Assembly (NCBI RefSeq): GCF_030157465.1
Contig: NZ_JAOAUU010000135.1
Location: 1 to 64,000, forward strand
DNA length: 64,000 nucleotides
Direction of reading: 5' to 3'
Origin: Zoogloea sp.
GTDB taxonomy: Bacteria > Pseudomonadota > Gammaproteobacteria > Burkholderiales > Rhodocyclaceae
The position numbers were made by a program, and so were the translations under genes. Within the stretch, counting starts at the first letter, position 1; each line of letters starts with the position of its first letter. The notes beneath the pieces were generated by a model, which was not told the origin of the DNA, ran no database searches, and worked only from the letters and a program-made list of their open reading frames with translations. This document shows, in pieces, positions 34,939 to 44,077 of this stretch.

Positions 34939-35583
34939 ATGAAGAAAGTCGTCATCCTGATTTCCGGACGCGGCTCCAACATGGAGGCCATCGTCCGGGC
35001 GCAGATTGCCGGTGCGCAGATTGCCGCCGTGATCTCAAACCGGCCCGATGCCGCCGGCCTGGGCTTTGCTGCCGCGCATGGCATTGCCGCGCAGATTGTC
35101 GATCACAAGGATTACCCGAGCCGCGAAGCCTTCGATGCCGCGCTTGCCGCCACCATCGACGCCCATGAGCCCGATCTCGTCGTGCTGGCCGGCTTCATGC
35201 GCGTGCTCACCGACGGTTTCGTGAGCCATTACGCCGGGCGTCTGCTCAACATCCACCCCAGCCTGCTGCCGTCCTTTCCCGGTCTGCATACTCATCGGCG
35301 GGCGCTGGAGGCGGGCGTGCGGGTGCATGGCACGACGGTGCATTTCGTCACGCCGACCCTCGATTGCGGGCCGATCGTCATCCAGGCCGTGGTGCCCGTG
35401 CTGCCGGGCGACGACGAGGCCGCGCTTGCCGCCCGGGTGCTGGAGCAGGAGCACCGCATCTATCCCCAGGCCGTGCGCTGGTTCGTGGACGGTCGCCTGA
35501 GCCTTGGCGCCGACGGCCGGGTGCAGGTAAGCAGCGAGACAGCGAGCCCGGCCGGCTGGACGGTGCCGCCTGTCGAGGCCTGA
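34939..35583 (+). CDS. purN: Phosphoribosylglycinamide formyltransferase
   Basis: A 214-residue GAR transformylase using 10-formyl-tetrahydrofolate in purine synthesis. It has 'LISGRGSNMEAI' for phosphate binding and the catalytic 'LNIHPSLLPSFPGLHTHRRAL', with the Asn-x-His that the island's formyltransferase-like protein lacks. 'TLDCGPIVIQ' follows with the catalytic Asp. The ATG at 34939 has GAGG eight bases before, and the GTG three codons earlier is less likely. It is followed after 7 bp by a DUF3108 gene. Confidence 0.96.
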   Translation: MKKVVILISGRGSNMEAIVRAQIAGAQIAAVISNRPDAAGLGFAAAHGIAAQIVDHKDYPSREAFDAALAATIDAHEPDLVVLAGFMRVLTDGFVSHYAGRLLNIHPSLLPSFPGLHTHRRALEAGVRVHGTTVHFVTPTLDCGPIVIQAVVPVLPGDDEAALAARVLEQEHRIYPQAVRWFVDGRLSLGADGRVQVSSETASPAGWTVPPVEA

Positions 35584-35590
35584 CACGTCG

Positions 35591-36700
35591 ATGGCGACGG
35601 GCCGCGCGAAGAACCGTAGCCTGTTCGTCGCCATTGCGCTTTCGGCAATGGTGCATTTTTTCGTGCTGATGGCCCCGGCCTGGCGTCTGCCGTCCGACGA
35701 AGCCAGCGTGCTGCCGCCCCTCGACGTGCTGCTCACGCCATTGCCCAAGCCCAGCGTGCGCCAGCCCGACGACGAAAAACGCGTTGTCCTTGGCGACGCA
35801 CCGCCGCCGCGACCGCGCCCCAAACCCAAGAAGCCCGCCCGCCCGGCCGAACCGCAGCTCGCCAGCGGCCCGCTGGAGCCCGTGGCCGACCCGCAAATCG
35901 GGGCCGGTAACGCCGAGGACGGCAAGGCTGCTACCGAGGCGCCCGCCGGGCAGGCTGCCAGCGAAGCGCCCCCCGAACCGGTGGCCGAAGCAGGGCAGGG
36001 CGGTAGCGGCAAGACGGGCAAGTCGGCCCCGAGCTTCGGCGAGCTGTGGGCGGCCTCGGGCAAGGTCCAGTACAACGTGATCCGCGGCGAGCGCAACTTC
36101 ATCATCGGGCGCACGACGCACGCCTGGACCCACGACGAAGAGCGCTACTCGATGGAAACCGTGATCGAAACCTCGGGTCTCATCGGTCTCGTCAAGCCGT
36201 TCCGGATGGTCCAGCGCAGCGAGGGGCGGATTGGCCCGAAAGGCTTGCTGCCCGATAAATTTACCGTCGAGCGTGACGGCCAGGTGAAGGAGCGGGCCGA
36301 TTTCGACTGGTCATCGGCCAAGGTCGTGCTGGTGGCCGGCGAGCGGCGCAGGGAGTTCTCGATTGCCGAGGGCGACCAGGACGTGCTTTCGCTGATGCAC
36401 CATCTGGCGCTGCAGCCCGAAGGGCCCCTGCGCGCCGAACTGCTGGTGGTGACCGGCAAGAGCGCGGTGCGCTCGGTGATCGAAAACCTCGGCATCGAGG
36501 AGCTGGACGTGCCGGCCGGCAAGGTTTCGGCCTACCATCTCGGCAGCAGCGGACACCGCGGCGAGCTCAAGATCGACATCTGGCTCGCGCGTGATTACGC
36601 CAACCTGCCGGTGCGCCTCAAAATCACCGACAAGAACGGCGAGGTGCTCGACCAGGTCGCTACCGGCGTCGACCTGGGAGCACGCCCCGCCGCACCATAA
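35591..36700 (+). CDS. DUF3108 domain protein, membrane-anchored
   Basis: A 369-residue protein: an N-terminal membrane anchor (about residues 10-30), a long Pro/Lys-rich TonB-like linker with 'PPPRPRPKPKKPARP', then a periplasmic beta-rich DUF3108 domain from about residue 150. The latter contains 'YNVIRGERNFIIGRTTHAW' and 'DVPAGKVSAYHL'. The biochemical function of DUF3108 is unknown. The position just after purN is common in betaproteobacteria. Confidence 0.85.
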   Translation: MATGRAKNRSLFVAIALSAMVHFFVLMAPAWRLPSDEASVLPPLDVLLTPLPKPSVRQPDDEKRVVLGDAPPPRPRPKPKKPARPAEPQLASGPLEPVADPQIGAGNAEDGKAATEAPAGQAASEAPPEPVAEAGQGGSGKTGKSAPSFGELWAASGKVQYNVIRGERNFIIGRTTHAWTHDEERYSMETVIETSGLIGLVKPFRMVQRSEGRIGPKGLLPDKFTVERDGQVKERADFDWSSAKVVLVAGERRREFSIAEGDQDVLSLMHHLALQPEGPLRAELLVVTGKSAVRSVIENLGIEELDVPAGKVSAYHLGSSGHRGELKIDIWLARDYANLPVRLKITDKNGEVLDQVATGVDLGARPAAP

Positions 36701-36780
36701 TTTTCTGTATCTGCCGCATTTCAACCGCATTCCACCGGACGCAGCGTGCGTCCGGCTGCCATTCAAGTATCGGATTTTCA

Positions 36781-38052
36781 ATGACCATTACCGTAGCCCA
36801 GATCAATACCGCCAGCGATGTACTCCGTTCCGTCCTGCGCTTCGACTATCCCGCCGACTCGGTGCTGTCCCGTTACTTCCGCGATTTTCGCGAGCTGGGC
36901 GCGCGTGACCGGGCTTTCGTGGCCGAGGCCGTGTATGGCGTGCTGCGCCGCAAGCGCACCCTCGAGCGCCTGTGCGGCGTCGATGTCTCGACCCGCAAGC
37001 TGGTGCTGGCCTGGCTGGCCCGCGTCGAAGGCGCCACGCTGCGCCAGCTTGGCGAAGGCCTGCATGGCCGCGACACCGATTTCTTTACCGAAGTGAAGGG
37101 CCGTGACCTGGGCAAGGTGGGCGAGGACATCAGCCTGGCCGAAGCCACCGACCTGCCCGAGTGGCTGGCCGAGCGCCTGCTGGCCTTCCGCAGCCCCGAA
37201 GAAGTCACCGCCCTGGCCCAGAGCCTCAATCGCCCGGCGCCCCTCGACCTGCGTGTCAACCCGGCCAAGATCGACCGCGACGCACTCGTCGAAAAGCTGC
37301 GTGCCGACGGTGTGCCCTGTGCGCCGGGGCGCTACTCGCCGCTGGCCGTGCGCCTCGAAGGCAAGCCGGCGCTGCAGAAGCACCCGCTCTTTCTCGACGG
37401 CAGCTTCGAGGTGCAGGACGAAGGCAGCCAGCTTCTCGGTTTCCTGGTTCAGCCCAAGCGCGGCGAGATGGTGGTCGATTTCTGCGCCGGTGCCGGCGGC
37501 AAAACCCTGCTGCTCGGCGCGCTGATGCGCAACTCCGGCCGCCTGTATGCGTTTGACGTGTCCGACAAGCGTCTCTCCAAGCTCAAGCCGCGCATGGCCC
37601 GCTCCGGCCTGTCGAACATTCACCCGGTGGTCATCGCCAGCGAAAACGACCCGCGCGTGAAGCGTCTCGCCGGCAAGATCGACCGCGTGCTGGTGGATGC
37701 CCCGTGCAGCGGCCTCGGCACCCTGCGCCGCAACCCCGATCTCAAATGGCGCCAGAGCCCCGAGGCACTGGCCGAACTCACGGCCAAGCAGGCAGCCATC
37801 CTGGGCAGCGCGGCGCGCCTCGTGAAGGTGGGCGGCCGTCTCGTCTACGCTACCTGCAGCCTGCTGCCCGAAGAAAACGAAGCCATCGTCGCCGCCTTTC
37901 TGGCCGCGAACCCGGCCTTCGTGCAGCTCAATGCCCAGGACGTGCTGGCCAAGCAGGGCATCGTGGTGGCCTGCGGCGAACAGTTGCATCTCACCCCGGC
38001 GGCCCACGACACCGACGGCTTCTTTGCTGCCGTGATGGAGCGCCAGGCCTGA
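36781..38052 (+). CDS. RNA cytosine-C5 methyltransferase of the RsmB/NOP2 family
   Basis: A 423-residue SAM-dependent methyltransferase with an N-terminal NusB-like helical domain. The SAM motif is 'VVDFCAGAGGKTLLLGAL'. The two catalytic cysteines are in 'DAPCSGLGTLRRNPDLKW' (Cys309) and 'ATCSLLPEENE' (Cys359). It probably methylates a cytosine in 16S rRNA or another structured RNA. It is not called RsmB itself because betaproteobacteria often carry more than one paralogue and a fmt-rsmB context is missing. The stop overlaps the start of the PLD gene. Confidence 0.92.
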   Translation: MTITVAQINTASDVLRSVLRFDYPADSVLSRYFRDFRELGARDRAFVAEAVYGVLRRKRTLERLCGVDVSTRKLVLAWLARVEGATLRQLGEGLHGRDTDFFTEVKGRDLGKVGEDISLAEATDLPEWLAERLLAFRSPEEVTALAQSLNRPAPLDLRVNPAKIDRDALVEKLRADGVPCAPGRYSPLAVRLEGKPALQKHPLFLDGSFEVQDEGSQLLGFLVQPKRGEMVVDFCAGAGGKTLLLGALMRNSGRLYAFDVSDKRLSKLKPRMARSGLSNIHPVVIASENDPRVKRLAGKIDRVLVDAPCSGLGTLRRNPDLKWRQSPEALAELTAKQAAILGSAARLVKVGGRLVYATCSLLPEENEAIVAAFLAANPAFVQLNAQDVLAKQGIVVACGEQLHLTPAAHDTDGFFAAVMERQA

Positions 38053-38687
38053 TGCGGGGTGCGCGCCGGCTGCTGGCCGGGCTGCTGCTGGCCCTGTCGG
38101 CAGCGGCCGGAGCGGCGGAGGCGCCGCGGGAGCCGACCGCCACGTTCTCCGGCAAGGGCCGGGTCGAACTGGCCTTCTCGCCGTGGAACGATCCGGAGGC
38201 GGCTCTGCTCAAGGCCATCGACGAGGCGCGGCAGGTGATCCTCGTTCAGGCTTACCTGTTCACCAGCAAACCGCTGGCCCGTGGTCTCGTGGAGGCCCAC
38301 CGCCGCGGCGTGCGTGTCGAGGTGCTGCTGGACGCCGAATCCAACCGGCCGTCCACCTTCAGCGTGATGCCCGTGTTGCTTGCCGCCGGCATTCCGGTGG
38401 CGGTCGAAACCCGCTACAACATTGCCCACAACAAGCTGATGATCTTCGACCCGGCGACGACGCACGGGGCGGTGGCCACCGGCTCATACAACTTCACCCG
38501 CTCGGCGCGCGTCGCCAATGCGGAGAACGTGCTGATCTTGCGCGACAACCCGCCGGTGGTCCGGGCCTATGCCGAAAACTGGCAGCGCCACCGGGCCGAG
38601 GCCCTGGTCGTGCGCAGCCTCGGTGACATGCCGGAGAAAAAAGGGAAACAGGATGGAAGAGAATCAGATCGCCGAACTGCTGATTGA
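38052..38687 (+). CDS. Secreted phospholipase D-family protein
   Basis: A 211-residue protein with a signal peptide (cleavage near residue 23, 'ALSAAAGAAEA') and one PLD domain. The HKD motif is His126-x-Lys128-x4-Asp133, followed by 'GSYNFTRSA'. Single-domain PLD proteins of this size, such as Nuc, act as dimers on nucleic acid or phospholipid. The substrate here is unknown. The ATG overlaps the preceding stop (TGATG), and the 3' end overlaps the mscS gene by 35 bp. Confidence 0.85.
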   Translation: MRGARRLLAGLLLALSAAAGAAEAPREPTATFSGKGRVELAFSPWNDPEAALLKAIDEARQVILVQAYLFTSKPLARGLVEAHRRGVRVEVLLDAESNRPSTFSVMPVLLAAGIPVAVETRYNIAHNKLMIFDPATTHGAVATGSYNFTRSARVANAENVLILRDNPPVVRAYAENWQRHRAEALVVRSLGDMPEKKGKQDGRESDRRTAD

Positions 38688-39945
38688 GCTGTGGCGCGAC
38701 ATCCAGCAGCCGGCCATTTTCTGGCAGGTGGGCGTGCTGGCGCTGTGCCTGATCGTGGCCGGGCTGGTGTCGCGCCAGGTGCGAAACGTGCTGCGCCGCC
38801 GCCGCGCGGCCAACCCCGAATTGCAGCGCGGAGCCGGCGAGGAAGGCTTGCGCCGGGTGATCTTTCCGCTCACCGCGCTCGGCTTGGTGCTGATTGCCCG
38901 CGTGGTGCTGAGCAACTGGCATCACGTCAACCTCTTCAAGCTGGCGGTGCCGCTGCTGCTGGCGATGGCGGTGATCCGCCTCACCGTGCATGCCCTCAAG
39001 CGGGCCTTTCCCAGTGCCGGCTGGCTTGCCAGCTTCGAGCGCTTCTTTGCCTTTGGCGCCTGGGCCGTGGTCGCCATGCAGATTGTCGGCGTGCTGCCCG
39101 AGGTCATCGATGGCCTCGAGCAGGTGGCCTTCACCATCGGCAAGGCCAAGGTCAACCTGTGGATGTTGATCCAGGGCGTGCTGACGGTGCTGGTCACGGT
39201 GCTCGTCGCGTTGTGGATCGCCGGTGTCATCGAAAGCCGTCTGATGCGCACCGACGGCCTCGATCCCAATTTCAAGCTGGTTTTTGCGCGGCTCTCCAAG
39301 GCCCTGCTGATCGTGGTGGCGGTGGCCATCGGCCTGCCGCTGGTGGGCATCGACCTCACCGCGCTGTCGGTGTTTGGCGGTGCGCTGGGCGTGGGCCTCG
39401 GTTTCGGCATGCAGAAGATCGCCGCCAACTACGTGTCGGGTTTCATCCTGCTGCTCGATCGCTCGATCCGCATGGGCAACCTGATCTCGGTGGGCAACGA
39501 GCGCGGCATCGTCAGCCAGATCACCACCCGCTACACCGTGCTCAAGGGCATGACCGGCATCGAATCCATCGTGCCCAACGAAACCCTGGTGGGCTCGGTG
39601 GTGCAGAACGAAACCTTCACCGATCCCAAGGTGCGCATCGCGCTGCCGGTTCAGGTGAGCTACGCCAGCGACCTGCAAAAGGCCATGGCCATTCTCGTCG
39701 AGGCCGCCAGGCATCAGCCGCGGGTGATGGACGACCCGGCCCCGGGCGCTTTCGTCGAAGCCTTTGCCGACAATGGCATCAACCTGCAGCTTGGATTCTG
39801 GATTCGCGATCCGGCCGAAGGCACCCTCGGCATCCGCTCGGCCATCAACCTCGAGATCCTGGCGCGCTTCCAGCAGGAAGGCATCGAATTCCCCTTCCCG
39901 CAGCGGGAAGTGAGAATTCTCAATCCGGCGCCGATCGGGCCGTAA
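38653..39945 (+). CDS. MscS-family mechanosensitive ion channel
   Basis: A 430-residue inner-membrane channel with about five membrane helices in the first 230 residues. The pore-helix and beta-domain signature is 'SVFGGALGVGLGFGMQKIAANYVSGFILLL', followed by 'SIRMGNLISVGNERGIVSQI' and 'IVPNETLVGSVVQNETFTD'. Such channels open under membrane tension and release solutes on osmotic downshift. The start at 38653 lies within the end of the PLD gene. A gap of about 190 bp follows. Confidence 0.92.
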   Translation: MEENQIAELLIELWRDIQQPAIFWQVGVLALCLIVAGLVSRQVRNVLRRRRAANPELQRGAGEEGLRRVIFPLTALGLVLIARVVLSNWHHVNLFKLAVPLLLAMAVIRLTVHALKRAFPSAGWLASFERFFAFGAWAVVAMQIVGVLPEVIDGLEQVAFTIGKAKVNLWMLIQGVLTVLVTVLVALWIAGVIESRLMRTDGLDPNFKLVFARLSKALLIVVAVAIGLPLVGIDLTALSVFGGALGVGLGFGMQKIAANYVSGFILLLDRSIRMGNLISVGNERGIVSQITTRYTVLKGMTGIESIVPNETLVGSVVQNETFTDPKVRIALPVQVSYASDLQKAMAILVEAARHQPRVMDDPAPGAFVEAFADNGINLQLGFWIRDPAEGTLGIRSAINLEILARFQQEGIEFPFPQREVRILNPAPIGP

Positions 39946-40132
39946 AGGGCTTGGGGCCCGGCCGCCGCCGCGCCTGCCCTGTTGCGCCTCGAAGGCTTGA
40001 ACCGATGACTCCGGGCGGAAGTCCAACACCAGCTGGGCTTTTGCCGGTGTTATTGCCGTTTGTCCTTGGTTTGCCCTGGCGCCTCAACTAGAATCGCGCC
40101 GCCTTTACTCATTACGAAAGACCACACGCCCG

Positions 40133-41305
40133 ATGCTTTCCGGATTAATCGATCTGCCCTGGTGGGGCTATGTCGCCGTCACGCTGGCCATGACCCACGT
40201 GACCATCGCGTCCGTCACCATTTTTCTGCACCGTCACCAGGCGCACCGTTCCCTCGACCTGCATGCGCTGCCCTCGACCTTCTTCCGCATCTGGCTGTGG
40301 CTGACCACCGGCATGGTCACCAAGGAGTGGGCGGCCATCCATCGCAAGCACCACGCCAAGTGCGAGACCCCGGAAGATCCCCACAGCCCCCGTATCCACG
40401 GCATCAACAAGGTGTTGTGGACGGGTGTTTTCCTGTACGTGAAGGAAGCGCGCAACGCCGAAACCATTCAGCGCTACGGCCACGGCACGCCGGACGACGC
40501 CCTCGAGCGCAAGCTGCTGTCGCGTTTTCCGAAGTCGGGCATCGTGGTCATGCTGGCCGCCGACCTGCTTCTTTTCGGTGCCTGGCCCGGCGTGCTGATC
40601 TGGGGCATCCAGATGGTGTGGATTCCCTTCTGGGCTGCCGGCGTCATCAATGGCCTGGGGCATTTCTGGGGCTACCGCAATTACAACTGCGCCGATGCCT
40701 CCACCAATCTCATTCCGTGGGGCATCCTGATCGGCGGCGAAGAACTTCATAACAACCACCACTCCTTCGCCACCTCGGCCAAGCTGTCGGCGCGCTGGTA
40801 CGAGTTCGACATCGGCTGGATGTACATCCGCATGCTCGAAATCCTCGGCCTCGCCAAGGTCAAGAAAACCATCCCGACGCCGCGTTTCGGCGCGGCCAAG
40901 ACGCGGGCCGACTTCGATACCCTGCAGGCCGTCATCACCCACCGTTACGACGTGATGACCCGCTACGTGAACTCGCTCAAGGCCATTGCCCACGAAGAAT
41001 TCGCGGCACTCAAGGCCCAGTCCGGCGGCAAGATCACCGTGCACGAACTGCGCCGCTGGCTGGCGGCCGAAAAGGGCCAGCTCTGCGCCGAAGAGCAAAA
41101 GCGCCTCGCCACGCTGCTGCAGGACAACAAGCGCCTCGAAACCGTGGTGGCGATGCGCGACGAGCTTACCGCGCTGTGGGCCCGCTCCAGCGCCACCCGC
41201 GAGCAACTGTTGCAGCAATTGCAGGACTGGATCGCCCGGGCCGAGCAAAGCGGCATCCGCCAGCTCGAAGAGTTTTCCTTGCGCCTGCGCCGTTACGCGG
41301 TCTGA
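40133..41305 (+). CDS. Acyl-lipid/acyl-CoA fatty acid desaturase
   Basis: A 390-residue membrane desaturase with the three histidine boxes that bind the di-iron centre: 'HRHQAH' (33-38), 'HRKHH' (70-74) and 'HNNHH' (206-210). It introduces a double bond in fatty acyl chains, probably delta-9. After about residue 270 it carries a 120-residue charged, helical C-terminal extension with no membrane segment. The 187-bp region upstream should hold its promoter. RluE starts 12 bp after the stop. Confidence 0.92.
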   Translation: MLSGLIDLPWWGYVAVTLAMTHVTIASVTIFLHRHQAHRSLDLHALPSTFFRIWLWLTTGMVTKEWAAIHRKHHAKCETPEDPHSPRIHGINKVLWTGVFLYVKEARNAETIQRYGHGTPDDALERKLLSRFPKSGIVVMLAADLLLFGAWPGVLIWGIQMVWIPFWAAGVINGLGHFWGYRNYNCADASTNLIPWGILIGGEELHNNHHSFATSAKLSARWYEFDIGWMYIRMLEILGLAKVKKTIPTPRFGAAKTRADFDTLQAVITHRYDVMTRYVNSLKAIAHEEFAALKAQSGGKITVHELRRWLAAEKGQLCAEEQKRLATLLQDNKRLETVVAMRDELTALWARSSATREQLLQQLQDWIARAEQSGIRQLEEFSLRLRRYAV

Positions 41306-41317
41306 GGTCGGTCCGCC

Positions 41318-41920
41318 TTGCTGATCCTCTTCAACAAGCCCTTCAACGTGCTCTGCCAGTTCACCGGCGAGCCCGGCAAAGAGACACTTGCCGGCTTCAT
41401 CCAGGTGCCGGGCGTGTATGCCGCGGGGCGCCTGGATGCCGACAGCGAGGGCTTGCTGGTGCTGACCGACGACGGTGCGCTGCAAAAGCGCATCGCCGAT
41501 CCCCGCCACAAACTGCCCAAGACCTACCTCGTGCAGGTCGAGGGTTGCCCGGATGAAGCTGCGCTGGCCCGCTTGCGAGCCGGCGTGGATCTGGGTGATT
41601 TCGTCACCCAGCCCTGCGACGCACGCCTGGTTGCCGAGCCCGCCTGGCTGTGGCCACGCAACCCGCCGATCCGCGAGCGCAAGTCGATTCCTGTGAGCTG
41701 GGTCGAGATCGTGCTGCGTGAAGGCAAGAATCGCCAGGTGCGGCGCATGACGGCCAAGGTCGGTTTTCCGACCTTGCGGCTGATCCGCGTGCGTATCGGC
41801 GACTGGACGCTGGACGGGTTGGCGCCGGGGGCGTGGACGGAAGCGGCGGCGCCCGTGGTGCAAAGCGCTCCGCCGAGTCCGGCGCGTTCCCGGGGCGCCC
41901 GATCTTTCCGGCGGCATTGA
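41318..41920 (+). CDS. rluE: 23S rRNA pseudouridine synthase of the RluE type
   Basis: A 200-residue RsuA/RluB/E/F-family enzyme without the N-terminal S4 domain, as in RluE, which modifies U2457 of 23S rRNA. The catalytic Asp40 lies in '[14 protein letters not shown]', and '[19 protein letters not shown]' is the family's C-terminal motif. Translation appears to start with TTG at 41318 (GAGG upstream), which begins '[15 protein letters not shown]'. The tail after residue 175 is low-complexity. Confidence 0.88.
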   Translation: MLILFNKPFNVLCQFTGEPGKETLAGFIQVPGVYAAGRLDADSEGLLVLTDDGALQKRIADPRHKLPKTYLVQVEGCPDEAALARLRAGVDLGDFVTQPCDARLVAEPAWLWPRNPPIRERKSIPVSWVEIVLREGKNRQVRRMTAKVGFPTLRLIRVRIGDWTLDGLAPGAWTEAAAPVVQSAPPSPARSRGARSFRRH

Positions 41921-42027
41921 AAGCGGCTTGCCCGCCCTGGTGCCCGGCCGAAGCCATCCCGATTTCCGCGATCCCGATCCCGCGTGTTAACGTAATCGGC
42001 CTGTTCGTTGCAAACCCGGTTTTCGCC

Positions 42028-42498
42028 ATGACTCCCTTTTCGTCCCGTCTGTCTGCTGTCGCCCTGTGTTTTGGCGGGCTCCTTGCAGGCCTTGCCCAGC
42101 CCGCTTTTTCTGATGCCGGAATGCCGCAGGCCGAACTCACCATCGGCATGTATCGCATCGTTGCCGAAGTCGCCGCCACCCAGGAAGACCGCATGCGCGG
42201 CCTGATGCAGAGAAAGAGCATGCCCCCGAGCCGCGGCATGCTCTTCGTGTTCACCGAGCAGCAGCGTCATTGCATGTGGATGAAGAACACCCTGCTGCCC
42301 CTGTCGGTGGCCTTCATGGACGAGAGCGGGCGCATCCTCAACGTCGAGGACATGCAGCCCCAGACCGAAGACAGCCACTGCGCGGCCCGTCCGGCGCGCT
42401 TCGCGCTGGAGATGAACCTGGGCTGGTTCCGCGAAAAGGGCCTGAGCGCGGGCACCAAGGTTGGGGGTATCGACCGCCTCGCCGTGCAAGTCCGCTAG
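42028..42498 (+). CDS. DUF192 domain secreted protein
   Basis: A 156-residue protein with an N-terminal signal peptide (about 28 residues) and a single DUF192 domain: 'RMRGLMQRKSMPPSRGMLFV' and 'CMWMKNTLLPLSVAFMD' are the family hallmarks. DUF192 proteins are small beta-rich periplasmic proteins without an assigned function. It lies alone between rluE and ndh. Confidence 0.88.
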   Translation: MTPFSSRLSAVALCFGGLLAGLAQPAFSDAGMPQAELTIGMYRIVAEVAATQEDRMRGLMQRKSMPPSRGMLFVFTEQQRHCMWMKNTLLPLSVAFMDESGRILNVEDMQPQTEDSHCAARPARFALEMNLGWFREKGLSAGTKVGGIDRLAVQVR

Positions 42499-42674
42499 CC
42501 CGTTTCAAGCCAGCGCCTTGGCGCGCTGGTGGTATTTATGTTGCAGCGCAGCATTTTTAGTTTGCAAAATCTCGAGATTTTTGGGAGCATGAAAGCGAAT
42601 CGCAGACCGGCCCGCAAGGTGCTGCTGCGCCCGACTCCCGGAATTTCGCCTTGCTGCGAAAGAAAGATCTGCAC

Positions 42675-44003
42675 ATGAATAAGCGCATGGATTCTGCTCC
42701 CCACCGCATCGTCATCGTCGGCGGGGGCGCCGGCGGCCTGGAACTGGCCACCCGCCTCGGGGAAAGCTTCGGACGCAAGGGCTTGGCCGACATTACCCTG
42801 ATCGACAGGAAGCGCACCCACGTCTGGAAGCCCAAGCTCCACGAGATCGCCGCGGGCAGCATGGACATGAGCGACCACGAAGTGGTCTATGTGGCGCATT
42901 CCCACTGGCACCACTTTCACTTTCGCATCGGCGAGATGACCGGGCTGGACCGGGTCAGGCAGGAAGTCCATGTCGCCCCCTTCGTGGATGACAGCGGCGA
43001 GACCGTCACCGACGCGCGCACCTTCGGCTACGACACCCTGATCATGGCTGTCGGCAGTCTTTCCAACGATTTCGGCACTCCGGGCGTGCGTGAGCACGCC
43101 CTCAAGCTCGAGAGCGCGGCGGATGCCAAGCGCTTTCACCTGCGCATGTTCAACGCCTGCGTGCGGGCCCATGCCCAGAAAACACCGCTGCGGCCCGAGC
43201 AGCTGCACGTGGCGATCATCGGTGCGGGTGCCACCGGTGTCGAACTCTCGGCCGAATTGCGCTACACCACCCGCGAAGTGGTGGCCTATGGTCTCGATGG
43301 CGTCGATGCCAACAAGGACATCAAGGTTTCGGTCATCGAAGCCGCCCCGCGCGTGTTGCCGGCCCTGCCGGAGCGGCTCTCCAAGGCCACCGAGGCCTTG
43401 CTGAAGAAGCTCGGCATCGAGGTCTACACCAACGCCAAGGTGGCAGAAGTGGCGCCGCAGGGCGTAACCCTTGCAGACGGACGTTTTCTGCCGGCCGAAA
43501 TGGTGGTGTGGGCCGCCGGCGTAAAAGGCCCCGATTTTCTTGCTGGTCTCGACGGGCTGGAAACCAACCGCATCAACCAGCTGGTGGTTCGCCAGACCCT
43601 GCAAACGACCAACGATGACAACATTTTTGCGCTCGGCGACTGCGCGGCCTGTCCGTGGCCTGAGAAAAACGCCTTCGTGCCGCCCCGCGCCCAGGCCGCC
43701 CATCAGCAGGCTTCACACCTGCTCAAGCAGCTGGAGCGTCGTCTCAAGGGCCAGCCGCTCGAGGACTATCACTACCACGACCACGGTTCGCTGGTGTCCC
43801 TCGGCGAGTACAGCACCGTCGGCAACATGATGGGCGGCCTCACCGGCGGCAGCCTGTTCATCGAAGGCTGGTTCGCCAAGATCATGTACACCTCGCTCTA
43901 CAAGCTGCACGAACTGGCGCTGCACGGCTGGGTCAAGGTGGCCCTCGACACCATCGCGCGGATGATCACCCGGCGCACCAAGCCCCACGTCAAGCTGCAT
44001 TGA
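42675..44003 (+). CDS. ndh: Type II NADH:quinone oxidoreductase
   Basis: A 442-residue non-proton-pumping NADH dehydrogenase at the inner face of the membrane. The FAD-binding 'IVIVGGGAGGLELATRL', the NADH-binding 'VAIIGAGATGVELSAEL' and the FAD-closing 'NIFALGDCAACP' are in the expected order. The C-terminal region forms the amphipathic membrane anchor. I prefer the ATG at 42675. A TTG eight codons earlier is possible. A bidirectional terminator follows. Confidence 0.95.
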   Translation: MNKRMDSAPHRIVIVGGGAGGLELATRLGESFGRKGLADITLIDRKRTHVWKPKLHEIAAGSMDMSDHEVVYVAHSHWHHFHFRIGEMTGLDRVRQEVHVAPFVDDSGETVTDARTFGYDTLIMAVGSLSNDFGTPGVREHALKLESAADAKRFHLRMFNACVRAHAQKTPLRPEQLHVAIIGAGATGVELSAELRYTTREVVAYGLDGVDANKDIKVSVIEAAPRVLPALPERLSKATEALLKKLGIEVYTNAKVAEVAPQGVTLADGRFLPAEMVVWAAGVKGPDFLAGLDGLETNRINQLVVRQTLQTTNDDNIFALGDCAACPWPEKNAFVPPRAQAAHQQASHLLKQLERRLKGQPLEDYHYHDHGSLVSLGEYSTVGNMMGGLTGGSLFIEGWFAKIMYTSLYKLHELALHGWVKVALDTIARMITRRTKPHVKLH

Positions 44004-44023
44004 CGGGTGGCCTTGCCTCAATG

Positions 44024-44053
44024 AAAAACGGCGCCGATCGGGCGCCGTATTTA
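44024..44053. terminator. Bidirectional terminator between ndh and the PEP-CTERM gene
   Basis: An 8-bp perfect stem (acggcgcc, 44028-44035, with ggcgccgt, 44041-44048) and a 5-nt loop, with an A run on the left and an A/T stretch on the right. It lies between two convergent genes and can serve both. Confidence 0.8.
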
Positions 44054-44077
44054 TGCGCGAACAGCGCTGAGCAGCCT

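Noticed and set aside
40145-41917. A 590-codon minus-strand open frame opposite the desaturase and rluE
   Set aside because: The plus strand encodes two clear enzymes with catalytic motifs; the minus frame is low-complexity His/Gln/Gly-rich shadow coding.
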